Shown: positions 1 through 9,275 of the stretch, piece after piece
Numbering within the stretch: position 1 is the stretch's first letter
Layout of the letters: each line of letters starts with the position of its first letter
Assembly (NCBI RefSeq): GCF_001665295.1
Contig: NZ_LZSE01000078.1
Span: 1-64,000, forward strand
DNA: 64,000 nt
From: Mycobacterium sp. 1554424.7
GTDB lineage: Bacteria; Actinomycetota; Actinomycetes; Mycobacteriales; Mycobacteriaceae
Direction: 5' to 3'
Notes under the pieces: generated by a model
Seen by the model: the letters and a program-made list of their open reading frames with translations, nothing else
Database searches by the model: none
What the model was told of the DNA's origin: nothing
Position numbers and translations under genes: made by a program

Positions 1-41
1 CCCCAGCCGAGCGCCTGCGTGATCTACTACTCAACACATAA
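1..41 (+). CDS. Possible 3' end of a gene entering from the left (nadR-like position)
   Basis: One frame is open from the window edge and ends at TAA (39-41), reading PAERLRDLLLNT. It is followed at once by a terminator-like hairpin. In Mtb the gene convergent with pckA is Rv0212c (nadR), so this could be its C-terminus. Twelve residues are too few to identify a protein; this is position-based inference only. Confidence 0.3.
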   Translation, partial: PAERLRDLLLNT

Positions 42-73
42 ACCAGGCAGTGTTGCGACGACCCCTAGAAATC

Positions 74-94
74 GCCCCCGGAATGGGGGCTTTT
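74..94 (+). terminator. Hairpin terminator between convergent genes
   Basis: GCCCCC (74-79), a 5-nt loop and GGGGGC (85-90) are followed by TTTT on the plus strand. It lies between the possible plus-strand gene end at 41 and the pckA stop at 116, so it could end transcription from the left and also help on the other strand. It is followed by the ACGTCTGCTCGC sequence shared with two other intergenic elements in this window. Confidence 0.6.
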
Positions 95-115
95 ACGTCT
101 GCTCGCGAAAGAAAC

Positions 116-1942
116 TTAGGACTCGGCGAGCCGCTGCTTGAGCGCCTCGAACTCGTCCTTGACGCCGGTGGGCAGCTTGTCGCCGACGAACTCGAACCAC
201 TCCTCGATCAGCGGCAGCTCCTGGCGCCACTCGTCGGCGTTGACGGCCAGCGCCTGCGCGACGTCTTTGCCGTCGACGTCGAGGCCGTCGAGGTCCAGGT
301 CCTCGGCCGTCGGCACGACGCCGATCGGGGTGTCCTGGCCGCCGGCCTTGTGCTCGATGCGGTCGACGATCCACTTCAGCACGCGGCTGTTCTCGCCGAA
401 GCCCGGCCACAGGAACTGGCCCTCGTCACCCCGGCGGAACCAGTTGACGAAGAACACCTTCGGGAGCTTGGACTCGTCGGAGTTCTTGCCCAGGTCGAGC
501 CAGTGCTGGAAGTAGTCGCCGACGTGGTAGCCCAGGAACGGCAGCATGGCCATCGGGTCGCGGCGCACGGTGCCGACCTTGCCCTCGGCGGCGGCGGTCT
601 GCTCGCTGCCCATGGTCGCGCCCATGAACACGCCGTGCTGCCAGTCGCGGGCCTCGGTCACCAGCGGCACCGTGGTCTTGCGGCGGGCGCCGAACAGGAT
701 GCCCGAGATCGGCACGCCCTGCGGGTCGTCCCACTCCGGCGCCAGGATCGGGCACTGCGACATCGGCGTGCAATACCGCGAATTCGGGTGCGCGGCTTTG
801 GTTTCCGTGTCGCGGATGTACCAGTCGTTGCCCTTCCAGTCGATCAGGTGGTCCGGCTCGCCTTCCAGGCCCTCCCACCAAACCTCGTCGTCGTCGGTCA
901 GCGCGACGTTGGTGAAGACGGTGTTGCCTGCGGCGATGGTGCGCATGGCGTTGGGGTTGGACTTCCAGTTGGTGCCCGGCGCCACCCCGAAGAAGCCGAA
1001 TTCCGGGTTGACCGCGTACAGCCGGCCGTCCTTGCCGAACCGCATCCAGGCGATGTCGTCACCGAGCGTCTCGGCGCGCCAGCCCGGGATGGTCGGCTGC
1101 AGCATGGCGAGGTTGGTCTTGCCGCACGCCGACGGGAACGCCGCGGCGAAGTAGTAGGCCTTGTTCTCCGGGGAGATCAGTTTGAGGATCAGCATGTGCT
1201 CGGCGAGCCAGCCCTCGTCGTGCGCCATCGCCGAGGCGATGCGCAGCGAGTAGCACTTCTTGCCCAGCAGGGCGTTGCCGCCGTAGCCGGAGCCGTAGCT
1301 CCAGATCTCCCGGGTCTCCGGGAAGTGGGTGATGTACTTGGTCTCGTTGCAGGGCCACGGCACGTCTTTCTGGCCCGGCTCCAGCGGGGCGCCCACGGAG
1401 TGCAGCGCCTTGACGAAGAAGCCGTCGTCGCCCATCTTCTCCAGGGCCGCCTTGCCCATCCGGGTCATCACCTTCATCGACACCACGACGTATTCGGAGT
1501 CGGTGATCTCCACGCCCAGCTTGGGGTCGTCGGCGCCGAGCGGGCCCATGCAGAACGGCACCACATACATGGTGCGGCCGCGCATGCAGCCGCGGTACAG
1601 GTCCTTCAGGGTGGACCGCATCTCGGCCGGGTCCATCCAGTTGTTGGTCGGTCCGGCGTCGATCTCGCGCTCGGAACAGATGAAGGTCCGGGACTCCACC
1701 CGCGCCACGTCGGACGGGTCGGACAGCGCCAGGAACGAGTTGGGGTACGACTTGGGGTTCAGGCGCTTGAACGTGCCCGCGGCGACGAGCTGGTCGGTGA
1801 GCCGCTGAAACTCCTCGTCGGAGCCGTCAGCGAAGACCACCCGGTCGGGCTGGGTGAGCTCGGCGACCTCCTCCACCCAGGACAGCAGCCCCTGGTGCTT
1901 GGTAGGGGCGGTGTCCAGACCGGGAATGGTCGCTGAAGTCAT
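116..1942 (-). CDS. pckA: Phosphoenolpyruvate carboxykinase (GTP)
   Basis: Converts oxaloacetate and GTP to phosphoenolpyruvate, GDP and CO2 in the cytoplasm. This is the gluconeogenic step that mycobacteria need for growth on fatty acids. The 608-aa length fits the GTP-dependent family (about 600 aa). The nucleotide-binding loop FPSACGKTN is visible, with the family's active-site Cys at about residue 273 and Lys at 275. The GDDIAW metal-site segment and the FFGVAPGTN segment follow. The ATG start is supported by AGGAG six bases upstream (1949-1953). It is monocistronic here and equals Rv0211 in position. The 194-nt upstream gap must hold its promoter; no clear sigma-A hexamers stand out. Confidence 0.97.
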   Translation of the reverse strand: MTSATIPGLDTAPTKHQGLLSWVEEVAELTQPDRVVFADGSDEEFQRLTDQLVAAGTFKRLNPKSYPNSFLALSDPSDVARVESRTFICSEREIDAGPTNNWMDPAEMRSTLKDLYRGCMRGRTMYVVPFCMGPLGADDPKLGVEITDSEYVVVSMKVMTRMGKAALEKMGDDGFFVKALHSVGAPLEPGQKDVPWPCNETKYITHFPETREIWSYGSGYGGNALLGKKCYSLRIASAMAHDEGWLAEHMLILKLISPENKAYYFAAAFPSACGKTNLAMLQPTIPGWRAETLGDDIAWMRFGKDGRLYAVNPEFGFFGVAPGTNWKSNPNAMRTIAAGNTVFTNVALTDDDEVWWEGLEGEPDHLIDWKGNDWYIRDTETKAAHPNSRYCTPMSQCPILAPEWDDPQGVPISGILFGARRKTTVPLVTEARDWQHGVFMGATMGSEQTAAAEGKVGTVRRDPMAMLPFLGYHVGDYFQHWLDLGKNSDESKLPKVFFVNWFRRGDEGQFLWPGFGENSRVLKWIVDRIEHKAGGQDTPIGVVPTAEDLDLDGLDVDGKDVAQALAVNADEWRQELPLIEEWFEFVGDKLPTGVKDEFEALKQRLAES

Positions 1943-2136
1943 CGAAGTCTCCTGGATCCTTCTGCCTGCTTACTCGGCTCGTGTTTGAGTTGCCTTCTAA
2001 ATGCCCTGCTATGCCCTCGCCCACACAACGATTCACATGGTGGCCTTAAATACAGGTTATCGTGGCCCACTTGTCGGGGAGGTCTCGGGCAGGTATAAGC
2101 CTTCTCACATCAACGATTCAGAAACAGGGCCGAACG
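1943..2136. other. pckA upstream region
   Basis: A 194-nt gap upstream of pckA that also contains the 3' flank of the next minus-strand gene. A 10-bp direct repeat CAACGATTCA occurs at 2026-2035 and 2111-2120. It could be a regulator site or chance. No gene seen. Confidence 0.35.
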
Positions 2137-3633
2137 TCACTCGGGATCGCCGTCCGCGCTGCTCGAGGCCGGTCCATCGGCCTCGCCCAGTTCCGCACGC
2201 ACGGCGTCCAGCGCGGCCCGGACGGTGGGCATCTCCCGGTCGCGCACGGCGGCCGCCCGCGCCGCGGCGATCGCGTGCTCGCGCAGTTCGCTGTCGATGG
2301 CGCTGACCTGGTCGGCCACCTGCGCGTTCTCCGCCTCGTCGCGCGCGAGGAGCGCGGTGCTCAGCAGCGATTCGGCGACCAGCACGCGGGTGGCGACCAG
2401 CTCCTCCACGGTCGACTGCAGCGAGGCCGTCACGTCGGCGGCCCAGCGGTCCAGCAGCGCCCGGTCGCGCAGCAAGCCGCGGATGTGGACGACCACGAAG
2501 GTCACCGCCACCCCGATGGCGACGCACCCCGCGGCGCCCGCGGCGGCCAGGGCGGGGTTCAGCCGGGAGGCCAGCCCGCCGACCAGCCGGCTGAGCGTCA
2601 GCGCCACACCGAGCCCGAACCCGGCGCCCAGCAGCATCATGAGCCAGGTTTCGTGCCGCCGGGATTTCAGCGGCGCGGGCGGGACCTCGACCGTCGGCAG
2701 CGCCTCCTCGCCGTTTTGGGAGGTGGGCAGCGAAGCCGGCACCCCGAGCACCTGCGCCACCTCGGCGAGGTGGGTGCCGGTTCCCTCGCTCACCTCGACC
2801 ACCACCTCGTCGACGCGGCCGCGCGCGTAGTCGGCGAAGTCGGCCATCTTCCGGCGGGACAGGCCGGCGGCGTCCTCTTGCAGCTCCGTGCGCACCGACG
2901 AACACCGGTTGCGCGCGAAGTAGGACAGCTGGACGCGGGCCTGCTGAATCTGGCCGCGCAGCGTGATGGTGCGCTCGGTCTTCGCCTGGCGCCGCTGCCG
3001 CAGCGCGGCGCTGCGCTCCTCGCGCAACGCGTCGACCCGCGCCTGCCGGCCGGCGCCCTCGGCGTCGCGGTCGAAGCGCTGCGCGACCGTCTGCAGCCGG
3101 GATTCCCAGGCGCGCAACCGGTTTCGCCGCGCAATGTCGGAATCGGCGAGTTGAGCGTCGACCTCGCGCACCAAGTCGTCGACGATCGGGTCGCCCAGGT
3201 CGGGCAGGGCGGCCACGCCGACCCAGGGCACCCGGGCGTAGCGCGCCGCGTGGGCGGCGAGGGTCTCGCGGTTGGCGGCGAGGACGTCGCGCCAGTTGAG
3301 GTGCACATCGATCTTGGACACCACGCCGACGACGACGTCGGTGTGCTCGGCGGCGGCATCCAGCAGCACGCAGTCGGACGCGGTCATCTGCGCCGCCGCG
3401 GACACGACGAACACCACCGCGACCGGCGCATCGCCCGGTCCCAGATCCGCCGATTCGACGAACTTGTGCTGCGGCACCCGTTCGCGCAGCGCCGAGACCA
3501 CCGCGGTGACGCCGGCCATCCACGGGCCGGTCACCAACACCACGTCGCGGCGGTTGATGCCGGGCGAGTCCAGCCGCGGCCCGATCGCCGCGACCAGCGC
3601 GTCCACCTGGGCGGCCGGATCCTCGCCGCTCAC
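2137..3633 (-). CDS. Dynamin/GTPase-like membrane-associated protein (Rv0210-like)
   Basis: No experimental function is known to me. The GTG at 3633 is preferred to the longer open frame because it forms a GTGA overlap with the stop of the upstream gene (3632-3630), giving 498 aa, close to Rv0210. The N-terminus has a degenerate P-loop (GPWMAGVTAV), a hydrophobic strand ending in VVFVVSAAA, and an SKID sequence where GTPases have NKxD. A charged helical middle part follows, then two hydrophobic helices (around LLGAGFGLGVALTL and CVAIGVAVTFVVV) and an Ala-rich C-terminal helical region. This architecture resembles bacterial dynamin-like proteins, which work in pairs; its partner would be the upstream gene. 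GTP hydrolysis is inferred only, as the Walker A Lys appears to be missing. Confidence 0.75.
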   Translation of the reverse strand: MSGEDPAAQVDALVAAIGPRLDSPGINRRDVVLVTGPWMAGVTAVVSALRERVPQHKFVESADLGPGDAPVAVVFVVSAAAQMTASDCVLLDAAAEHTDVVVGVVSKIDVHLNWRDVLAANRETLAAHAARYARVPWVGVAALPDLGDPIVDDLVREVDAQLADSDIARRNRLRAWESRLQTVAQRFDRDAEGAGRQARVDALREERSAALRQRRQAKTERTITLRGQIQQARVQLSYFARNRCSSVRTELQEDAAGLSRRKMADFADYARGRVDEVVVEVSEGTGTHLAEVAQVLGVPASLPTSQNGEEALPTVEVPPAPLKSRRHETWLMMLLGAGFGLGVALTLSRLVGGLASRLNPALAAAGAAGCVAIGVAVTFVVVHIRGLLRDRALLDRWAADVTASLQSTVEELVATRVLVAESLLSTALLARDEAENAQVADQVSAIDSELREHAIAAARAAAVRDREMPTVRAALDAVRAELGEADGPASSSADGDPE

Positions 3634-4715
3634 CGGGGCTCCCCGGGCGGCGACCCGCCGGCCTGCGACCACAGCCGCAGGGAACCCCGGGCGATGTCCG
3701 CGCCGCAGGCGCGCTGCAGATCATTCACGGGGCCCAGCCTGCCAAGGCTGTAGCGCCGCCAGCGCACCGCCCGCGGCAGGTGGGCCACGGGATCGTCGCC
3801 GCCGGGCTCCAGGCCGGCGGCCTCGGCCACGTCGACGGCGGCCGCCATGCGGGCAACCACGGTGTCGTCGCGGGACAGGAAGCCATGGATGCCGTCGTCG
3901 CCGACCGCGAGGGCCTCGAGTTCGGCGACGGCCGCGAGCACCCGCCGGTAGCGCGCCTCGGCGCCGGCGGCCGAGATCGTGTTCAGGACGGCAGCGACAC
4001 CGCTCAGCCGGCGCAGCAGGGCGCGAACCTGCGCCGGCGTCCTGCCCCGCCGGGCCGCGGCGACGCCCAGGGCGGTGCCGAACAGGTCCAGGGTGTCGAG
4101 CAGGCGCAGCCGAACGCCGGTCGGCAGCGGATTGTCCGCCGCCAGGAATCCGGCATACGAGCCGTCGAGGCAGCCGGCGCCGCCGGGATCGGCGGCCAGC
4201 ACCCGCAGCGCCGCCCACAGCGCGTCGTCCAGCCCGTCGAGCGCGGCGACCGCGAGCAGCCCGCTCATCGGCGCGATCGGCGCCCCCACGAGCGCGGCGA
4301 ACCGTACGTCGTCGGCGCGGCCGGACAGCCGGGACACGTCGGCCTTGTTCAGCACGACCACCACCGGGCGATCGGCGGCCGCGATGGCCTCGGTGTCCTC
4401 GGGCTTGATCACCTCGGCGGTGACGTAGACGACGACGTCGACGCCGACGGCCGCTGCCGCCGTCGTCACCGAGATCCCGCACCCGGCGCGCTCCAGGGCG
4501 CGCGCCACCGTGCGCCGACCCACGCCGGGACGTCCGCGGACGGCCACGCGCAGCGGCGCGCCGACCCGCGCGGCGATCGCCGCCACGCGCGGGTCGGCCC
4601 GGCCGGCGGCGAAGCGCGCCAGCTCGTCGACGAAGATCCTGTGCCCTTGTCCCCTCATGTCCTGCCCGTTCGATCCGATGGGCGTCCGTTTGCCGGGCGG
4701 CCAGTCGGGCCTCAC
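3630..4715 (-). CDS. GTPase-like protein (Rv0209-like)
   Basis: A 361-aa cytoplasmic protein with a P-loop-like GRPGVGRRTVA at about residue 60 and a well-formed NKxD (VVVLNKADV) at about 120 followed by variable helical sequence. The G-domain layout suggests a GTP-binding protein. The start used is GTG 4715, which gives the same length I recall for Rv0209. An internal ATG at 4658 (MRGQGHRI) is a reasonable alternative. It is translationally coupled to the downstream GTPase-like gene, whose protein keeps an NKxD-like motif but lacks a good P-loop. The two may form a hetero-oligomer. Divergent from trmB. Confidence 0.75.
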   Translation of the reverse strand: MRPDWPPGKRTPIGSNGQDMRGQGHRIFVDELARFAAGRADPRVAAIAARVGAPLRVAVRGRPGVGRRTVARALERAGCGISVTTAAAAVGVDVVVYVTAEVIKPEDTEAIAAADRPVVVVLNKADVSRLSGRADDVRFAALVGAPIAPMSGLLAVAALDGLDDALWAALRVLAADPGGAGCLDGSYAGFLAADNPLPTGVRLRLLDTLDLFGTALGVAAARRGRTPAQVRALLRRLSGVAAVLNTISAAGAEARYRRVLAAVAELEALAVGDDGIHGFLSRDDTVVARMAAAVDVAEAAGLEPGGDDPVAHLPRAVRWRRYSLGRLGPVNDLQRACGADIARGSLRLWSQAGGSPPGEPR

Positions 4716-4816
4716 CGAATGGTGGCATCTGTGTCACCCAGATGCGAGCCACCGCTACCAGCCGGAGGCAACTGTTGGGTATCAATCTGGACCAGGGGCG
4801 GCTACATCGGGGGTTG

Positions 4817-5605
4817 ATGGGCCACCATGGACAAATGCATGCGCAACCCGGGCTCGGGACCCGTCCCGAGGCGCCGGCGGGAGTGGAGGCTGGCCTGGAA
4901 TCCGAACATCGCCGCCTCCCGGCCACGAGTTTCCGCTCGCGGCGTTCCGCGCTGTCGGAGGCCCAGCGCCGGACGTGGGAGCGGCTGTGGCCGGACCTGG
5001 GCATCTCGGTCGGGTCTCCGCCGGCCGGGGCTCCCGTGCGCCCGGAGCCGCTGGACACCCGCGGGTGGTTCGGGCGCGAGGCGCCGGTGGTGCTCGAAAT
5101 CGGCTGCGGCAGCGGCATATCCACCCTCGCGATGGCCAAGGACGAGCCCGGCGTCGACGTGATCGCGGTGGAGATCTACCGGCGGGGCCTGGCCCAGCTG
5201 CTGTCGGCGATCGACCGCGAGCAGGTCGGCAACATCCGGTTGATCCGCGGGAACGCGATCGACGTGCTGGACCGCCTCATCGTCCCGGGTTCGCTGACCG
5301 GGGTTCGCGTCTTTTTTCCCGATCCCTGGCCCAAGGCCCGTCACCACAAGCGCCGGTTCCTGCAACCGAGCACGATTGGCCTGATCGCCGACCGGTTACT
5401 CCCTGGTGGTGTCCTGCACGCCGCGACGGACCACGCCGGCTACGCCGAGCACATCGGCGAGGCCGGCGATGGGGAACCCCGGCTTCGTCGCGCCGAGCCG
5501 GGTGACCGGCTGCCGATCTCGGTGGTGCGCCCCACCACCAAGTACGAGACCAAGGCCCAGGACGCGGGCAGCGTCGTGAACGAATTCATCTGGGTTAGAC
5601 GATGA
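4817..5605 (+). CDS. trmB: tRNA (guanine-N7)-methyltransferase
   Basis: Methylates G46 of tRNA at N7 using S-adenosylmethionine. The SAM-binding motif VLEIGCGSG and the TrmB hallmark FFPDPWPKARHHKRR are both present. ATG 4817 (MGHHGQMHAQPG) is chosen over the open frame from 4742 because the N-terminus then matches the Mtb protein as I remember it, giving 262 aa. It is followed after 17 nt by the NYN-domain gene and then mmpL3, all on the same strand, as in Mtb (Rv0208c-Rv0207c-mmpL3). Confidence 0.93.
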   Translation: MGHHGQMHAQPGLGTRPEAPAGVEAGLESEHRRLPATSFRSRRSALSEAQRRTWERLWPDLGISVGSPPAGAPVRPEPLDTRGWFGREAPVVLEIGCGSGISTLAMAKDEPGVDVIAVEIYRRGLAQLLSAIDREQVGNIRLIRGNAIDVLDRLIVPGSLTGVRVFFPDPWPKARHHKRRFLQPSTIGLIADRLLPGGVLHAATDHAGYAEHIGEAGDGEPRLRRAEPGDRLPISVVRPTTKYETKAQDAGSVVNEFIWVRR

Positions 5606-5622
5606 GTAGGCATGAGTAGGCG

Positions 5623-6339
5623 ATGAGAATGAGCCTGACCGAAGAGGCGACAGCAGCGGAATCGCTGGACTCACCGGCGGTTCTGTCGGCCGAGGGCCTG
5701 AGCAGCTTCCAACCGCCGGCCGGGCGCGTGCTGCTCGTCTGGGATGCCCCGAACCTCGACATGGGACTCGGCTCGATTCTGGGCCGCCGGCCGACCGCGC
5801 TGGAACGTCCCCGCTTCGACGCCCTCGGTCGCTGGCTGTTGGCGCGCACGGCGGAGGTCAGCTCGGCCCGTCCGGGCGTCGTCATCGAACCGGAGGCCAC
5901 TGTTTTCACCAACATCGCCCCCGGCAGCGCCGATGTCGTCCGGCCGTGGGTCGACGCGCTGCGCAACGTGGGGTTCGCGGTCTTCGCCAAGCCAAAGATC
6001 GACGAGGACAGCGACGTCGACCGCGACATGCTCGCGCACATCGCCCAGCGGCAGTCGGAGGGGCTCGCGGCGCTGGTGGTGGCCTCGGCCGACGGTCAGG
6101 CCTTCCGTCAACCGCTGGAAGAAATCGCGCGCGCCGGGGTTCCTGTCCAGGTGATCGGATTTCGCGAACACGCCAGTTGGGCGTTAGCGTCGGATACCTT
6201 GGACTTCGTCGACCTGGAAGACATCGCCGGTGTGTTCCGGGAGCCGTTGCCGCGGATCGGCTTGGATTCGCTGCCTGACCATGGAGCATGGCTGCAGCCG
6301 TTCCGGCCGCTGTCCGCCCTGTTGACCACGCGTGTGTGA
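5623..6339 (+). CDS. NYN-domain protein (Rv0207c-like)
   Basis: A 238-aa protein. The segment VLLVWDAPNLDMGLGSILG is the typical first strand of NYN/DUF88 PIN-like domains, where D and N contribute to a metal-dependent nuclease centre. Further acidic positions are at DEDSDVDRDM and ASADGQAF. The probable role is RNA processing or turnover, inferred from the fold. Start ATG 5623; the ATG at 5629 is also possible. It lies 17 nt after trmB and 49 nt before mmpL3, so a shared transcript is likely. An RNA-related pair (trmB plus this gene) beside mmpL3 is conserved in Mtb. Confidence 0.8.
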   Translation: MRMSLTEEATAAESLDSPAVLSAEGLSSFQPPAGRVLLVWDAPNLDMGLGSILGRRPTALERPRFDALGRWLLARTAEVSSARPGVVIEPEATVFTNIAPGSADVVRPWVDALRNVGFAVFAKPKIDEDSDVDRDMLAHIAQRQSEGLAALVVASADGQAFRQPLEEIARAGVPVQVIGFREHASWALASDTLDFVDLEDIAGVFREPLPRIGLDSLPDHGAWLQPFRPLSALLTTRV

Positions 6340-6388
6340 GACTGGGAAACCAATACGCGGGTCGCTACAGATCCAGTAAGGAGCTTAC

Positions 6389-9262
6389 GTGTTCGCCTGG
6401 TGGGGACGAACTGTGTACCGGTACCGGTACATCGTCATCGGGGTCATGGTGGCTCTGTGCCTCGGCGGCGGCATTTTCGGGATGAGCCTGGGCAAACACG
6501 TTACGCAGAGCGGGTTTTACGACGACGGCAGCCAGTCCGTCAAGGCCTCGGTGCTGGGTGACCAGACCTACGGTCGCGACCGCACCAGCCACGTCGTCGC
6601 CACCTTCACCGCCCCGGACGGCAAGACCGTCGACGACCCGGCGTGGCGGGACAAGATCGTCGGTGAGCTGAACAAGTTCAAGAACGACCACCCCGACCAG
6701 GTCGTCGGCTGGGCCGGCTGGCTGGCGGTGGCCAACCCCGCCGACGCGCCCCCGCTGATCAAGGGCATGGCGACCGAAGACAAGAAGCACACCTTCGTGT
6801 CCATCCCGCTGAAGGGCGATGACGACGACACCATCCTCAACAATTACAAGGCCATCGCGCCCGACATGCAGAAGCTTGACGGCGGCACGGTCCAGCTCGC
6901 CGGGCTGGAGCCGATCGCCAACGCGCTGACCGGGACCATCGCCACCGACCAGCGCCGCATGGAGGTGCTCGCGCTGCCGGCGGTGACGGTGGTGTTGTTC
7001 CTGGTGTTCGGCGGCGCGATCGCCGCCGGCCTGCCGGTGATCGTCGGCGGGCTGAGCATCGCCGGGGCGCTGGGCATCCTGCGGTTCGTCGCGATGTTCG
7101 GGCCGGTGCACTACTTCGCCCAGCCGGTCGTCTCGCTGATCGGCCTCGGTATCGCCATCGACTACGGGCTTTTCGTCGTGAGCCGGTTCCGCGAAGAGAT
7201 CGCCGAGGGTTACGACACCGAGGCCGCCGTGCGGCGCACCGTCATGACGGCCGGCCGCACCGTCACCTTCTCCGCGGTGCTGATCATCGCCTCGAGCGCC
7301 AGCCTGCTGGTGTTGCCGCAGGGCTTCGTGCATTCGCTGACCTACGCGATCTTCGCCGCGGTGGGGCTCGCGGCGCTGCTGTCCATCACGTTGCTGCCGG
7401 CCTGCCTGGGCATCCTCGGCCGCCACGTCGACGCGCTCGGCGTGCGGACGGCGTTCCGGGTGCCGTTCCTGCGGAACTGGAAGGTCTCCCGCGCCTACCT
7501 CAACTGGCTCGCCGACCGGCTGCAGAAGACCAAGACGCGCGAAGAGGTCGAGGCCGGGTTCTGGGGCAAGCTGGTCAACTTCGTGATGAAGCGGCCGCTG
7601 GCGTTCGCCATCCCGATCGCCGTCGCGATGATCCTGCTCGTCATCCCGCTCGGCAACCTGTCGTTCGGGGGCATGAGCGAGAAGTACCTGCCGCCCAACA
7701 ACTCCGTCCGCCAGGCGCAGGAACACTTCGACAAGCTCTTCCCCGGATACCGCACCGAGCAGCTGACCGTCGTGATCAAGAGCAACAACGGCAGCAAGGT
7801 CACCGATCAGCAGGTCGCCGACATCCGCAACAGGATCGCGCCGATCAACGGGTTCACGGACAAATCCTGGGAGGAGCGACCGTGCCCGGCCATCGCGGGC
7901 AACCCCTGCGTCACCGGCCCGAACGGGACGACGCAGCCCAAGAACGACTCGGTGCGCGTCATCCAGAACGGCCTGTCGAATCGCAATGACGCCGCCAAGA
8001 AGATCGACGAACTGCGGTCCATAAACCCGCCGAAGGGCCTCACCCTGCTGGTCGGCGGCACGCCGGCGCTCGAACAGGACAGCATCCACAGCCTGTTCGA
8101 CAAGGCCCCGCTGATGCTGGTCCTGCTGCTGGGCGCGACCACGGTGTTGATGTTCCTGGCGTTCGGGTCGTTCGTGCTGCCGATCAAGGCGGTGGTGATG
8201 AGCGCGCTGACGCTGGGCTCCACCCTGGGCATCCTGACGTGGATCTTCGTCGACGGGCACTTCTCGACGTGGCTGAATTTCACGCCGACGCCGCTGATGG
8301 TGGTGCTGATCGCGCTGGTCGTGGCGGTCGGCTTCGGCCTGGCCACCGACTACGAGGTGTTCCTGGTGTCCCGAATGGTCGAGGCGCGAGAACGCGGCAT
8401 GTCCACCGCCGAGGCGATCCGGATCGGCACCGCGACCACCGGCCGCCTCATCACGGCCGCCGCGCTGGTGCTCGCCGTGGTCGCCGCGTCGTTCGTGTTC
8501 TCCGACCTCGTGCTGATGAAATACCTCGCGTTCGGGCTGATGGCGGCGCTGTTGCTGGACGCCACCGTGGTCCGGATGTTCCTGGTGCCCTCGGTGATGA
8601 AGTTGCTCGGCGACGACTGCTGGTGGGCCCCGCGCTGGGCGCGGCGCCTGCAGAACAAGCTCGGCCTGGGCGAGATCGACCTGCCCGACGAGCGCAAGCG
8701 GCCCACCCTCAACGGCCGGCCCGCCCGGCCTCCCGTCGCGGCGGCCAGCCTGGCGGCGGGGGCGCCGCGCACCCCGCACGATCCCACCCACCCCGGCGCG
8801 CTGGAGCCGCCGCGGGCGGCGGCGCACCCGAACCAGCTGGACCCCAGGCCCGCGCGGGAACCGGGGGCAGCCGCGCCGAGCGCGCCGTCGGGCGCGAGCA
8901 CCACCCGCCTCCAGGCCCAGCCGGCCCAGCCGTTAGACGCCAAGACCGCGCGCCTCTCGGTGCCCACGAACGCGGCGCCCGAGGCCCCGGGTCGCGAGCG
9001 GCCCGTCGACGGGCGCGGCCCGGCCAACTCCGCGCCCCCGGCCCCGCCGCGGGCGCCGGCCCCGACGCCGTCCAGCGGTCAGACGCGGGCCATTCCCGTC
9101 CCGACCAACCATTCCGGTGACGTGCCGGACTCCGGTGACTCCGAGCCCACCACCGAGAAGCTCGACGCCCGCGGGCAAAGCGACAACGGCGACCGGCGCC
9201 GCCGCGGTGCCGGCGGAGGCGTCAGCGCCCAGGATCTGCTGCGCCGCGAGGGACGGTTGTAG
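6389..9262 (+). CDS. mmpL3: MmpL3 trehalose monomycolate transporter
   Basis: Essential RND-family transporter that moves trehalose monomycolate across the inner membrane for mycolic-acid envelope assembly. The 957-aa protein has the MmpL layout: TM1 at about 12-32, a periplasmic porter domain, a TM bundle with FVVSRFREE after the first Asp-Tyr pair (D258-Y259), a second porter domain with two Cys (CPAIAGNPC), and a second TM bundle with D654-Y655. These two Asp-Tyr pairs are the proton-relay residues known in Mtb MmpL3. The C-terminal part from about 770 is long, Pro/Ala-rich and cytoplasmic. The GTG start is preceded by AAGGAG (6379-6384). It converges with the AI-2E gene with only 13 nt between stops. 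Confidence 0.97.
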   Translation: MFAWWGRTVYRYRYIVIGVMVALCLGGGIFGMSLGKHVTQSGFYDDGSQSVKASVLGDQTYGRDRTSHVVATFTAPDGKTVDDPAWRDKIVGELNKFKNDHPDQVVGWAGWLAVANPADAPPLIKGMATEDKKHTFVSIPLKGDDDDTILNNYKAIAPDMQKLDGGTVQLAGLEPIANALTGTIATDQRRMEVLALPAVTVVLFLVFGGAIAAGLPVIVGGLSIAGALGILRFVAMFGPVHYFAQPVVSLIGLGIAIDYGLFVVSRFREEIAEGYDTEAAVRRTVMTAGRTVTFSAVLIIASSASLLVLPQGFVHSLTYAIFAAVGLAALLSITLLPACLGILGRHVDALGVRTAFRVPFLRNWKVSRAYLNWLADRLQKTKTREEVEAGFWGKLVNFVMKRPLAFAIPIAVAMILLVIPLGNLSFGGMSEKYLPPNNSVRQAQEHFDKLFPGYRTEQLTVVIKSNNGSKVTDQQVADIRNRIAPINGFTDKSWEERPCPAIAGNPCVTGPNGTTQPKNDSVRVIQNGLSNRNDAAKKIDELRSINPPKGLTLLVGGTPALEQDSIHSLFDKAPLMLVLLLGATTVLMFLAFGSFVLPIKAVVMSALTLGSTLGILTWIFVDGHFSTWLNFTPTPLMVVLIALVVAVGFGLATDYEVFLVSRMVEARERGMSTAEAIRIGTATTGRLITAAALVLAVVAASFVFSDLVLMKYLAFGLMAALLLDATVVRMFLVPSVMKLLGDDCWWAPRWARRLQNKLGLGEIDLPDERKRPTLNGRPARPPVAAASLAAGAPRTPHDPTHPGALEPPRAAAHPNQLDPRPAREPGAAAPSAPSGASTTRLQAQPAQPLDAKTARLSVPTNAAPEAPGRERPVDGRGPANSAPPAPPRAPAPTPSSGQTRAIPVPTNHSGDVPDSGDSEPTTEKLDARGQSDNGDRRRRGAGGGVSAQDLLRREGRL

Positions 9263-9275
9263 CGGCCCCGACGGC

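Noticed and set aside
50-1936. 628-aa plus-strand frame opposite pckA
   Set aside because: Antisense frame without family signal; pckA is unambiguous.
6365-8827. 820-aa open frame opposite mmpL3
   Set aside because: High-GC shadow: Arg/His/Gln-rich, no start context, wholly antisense to a clearly conserved transporter.
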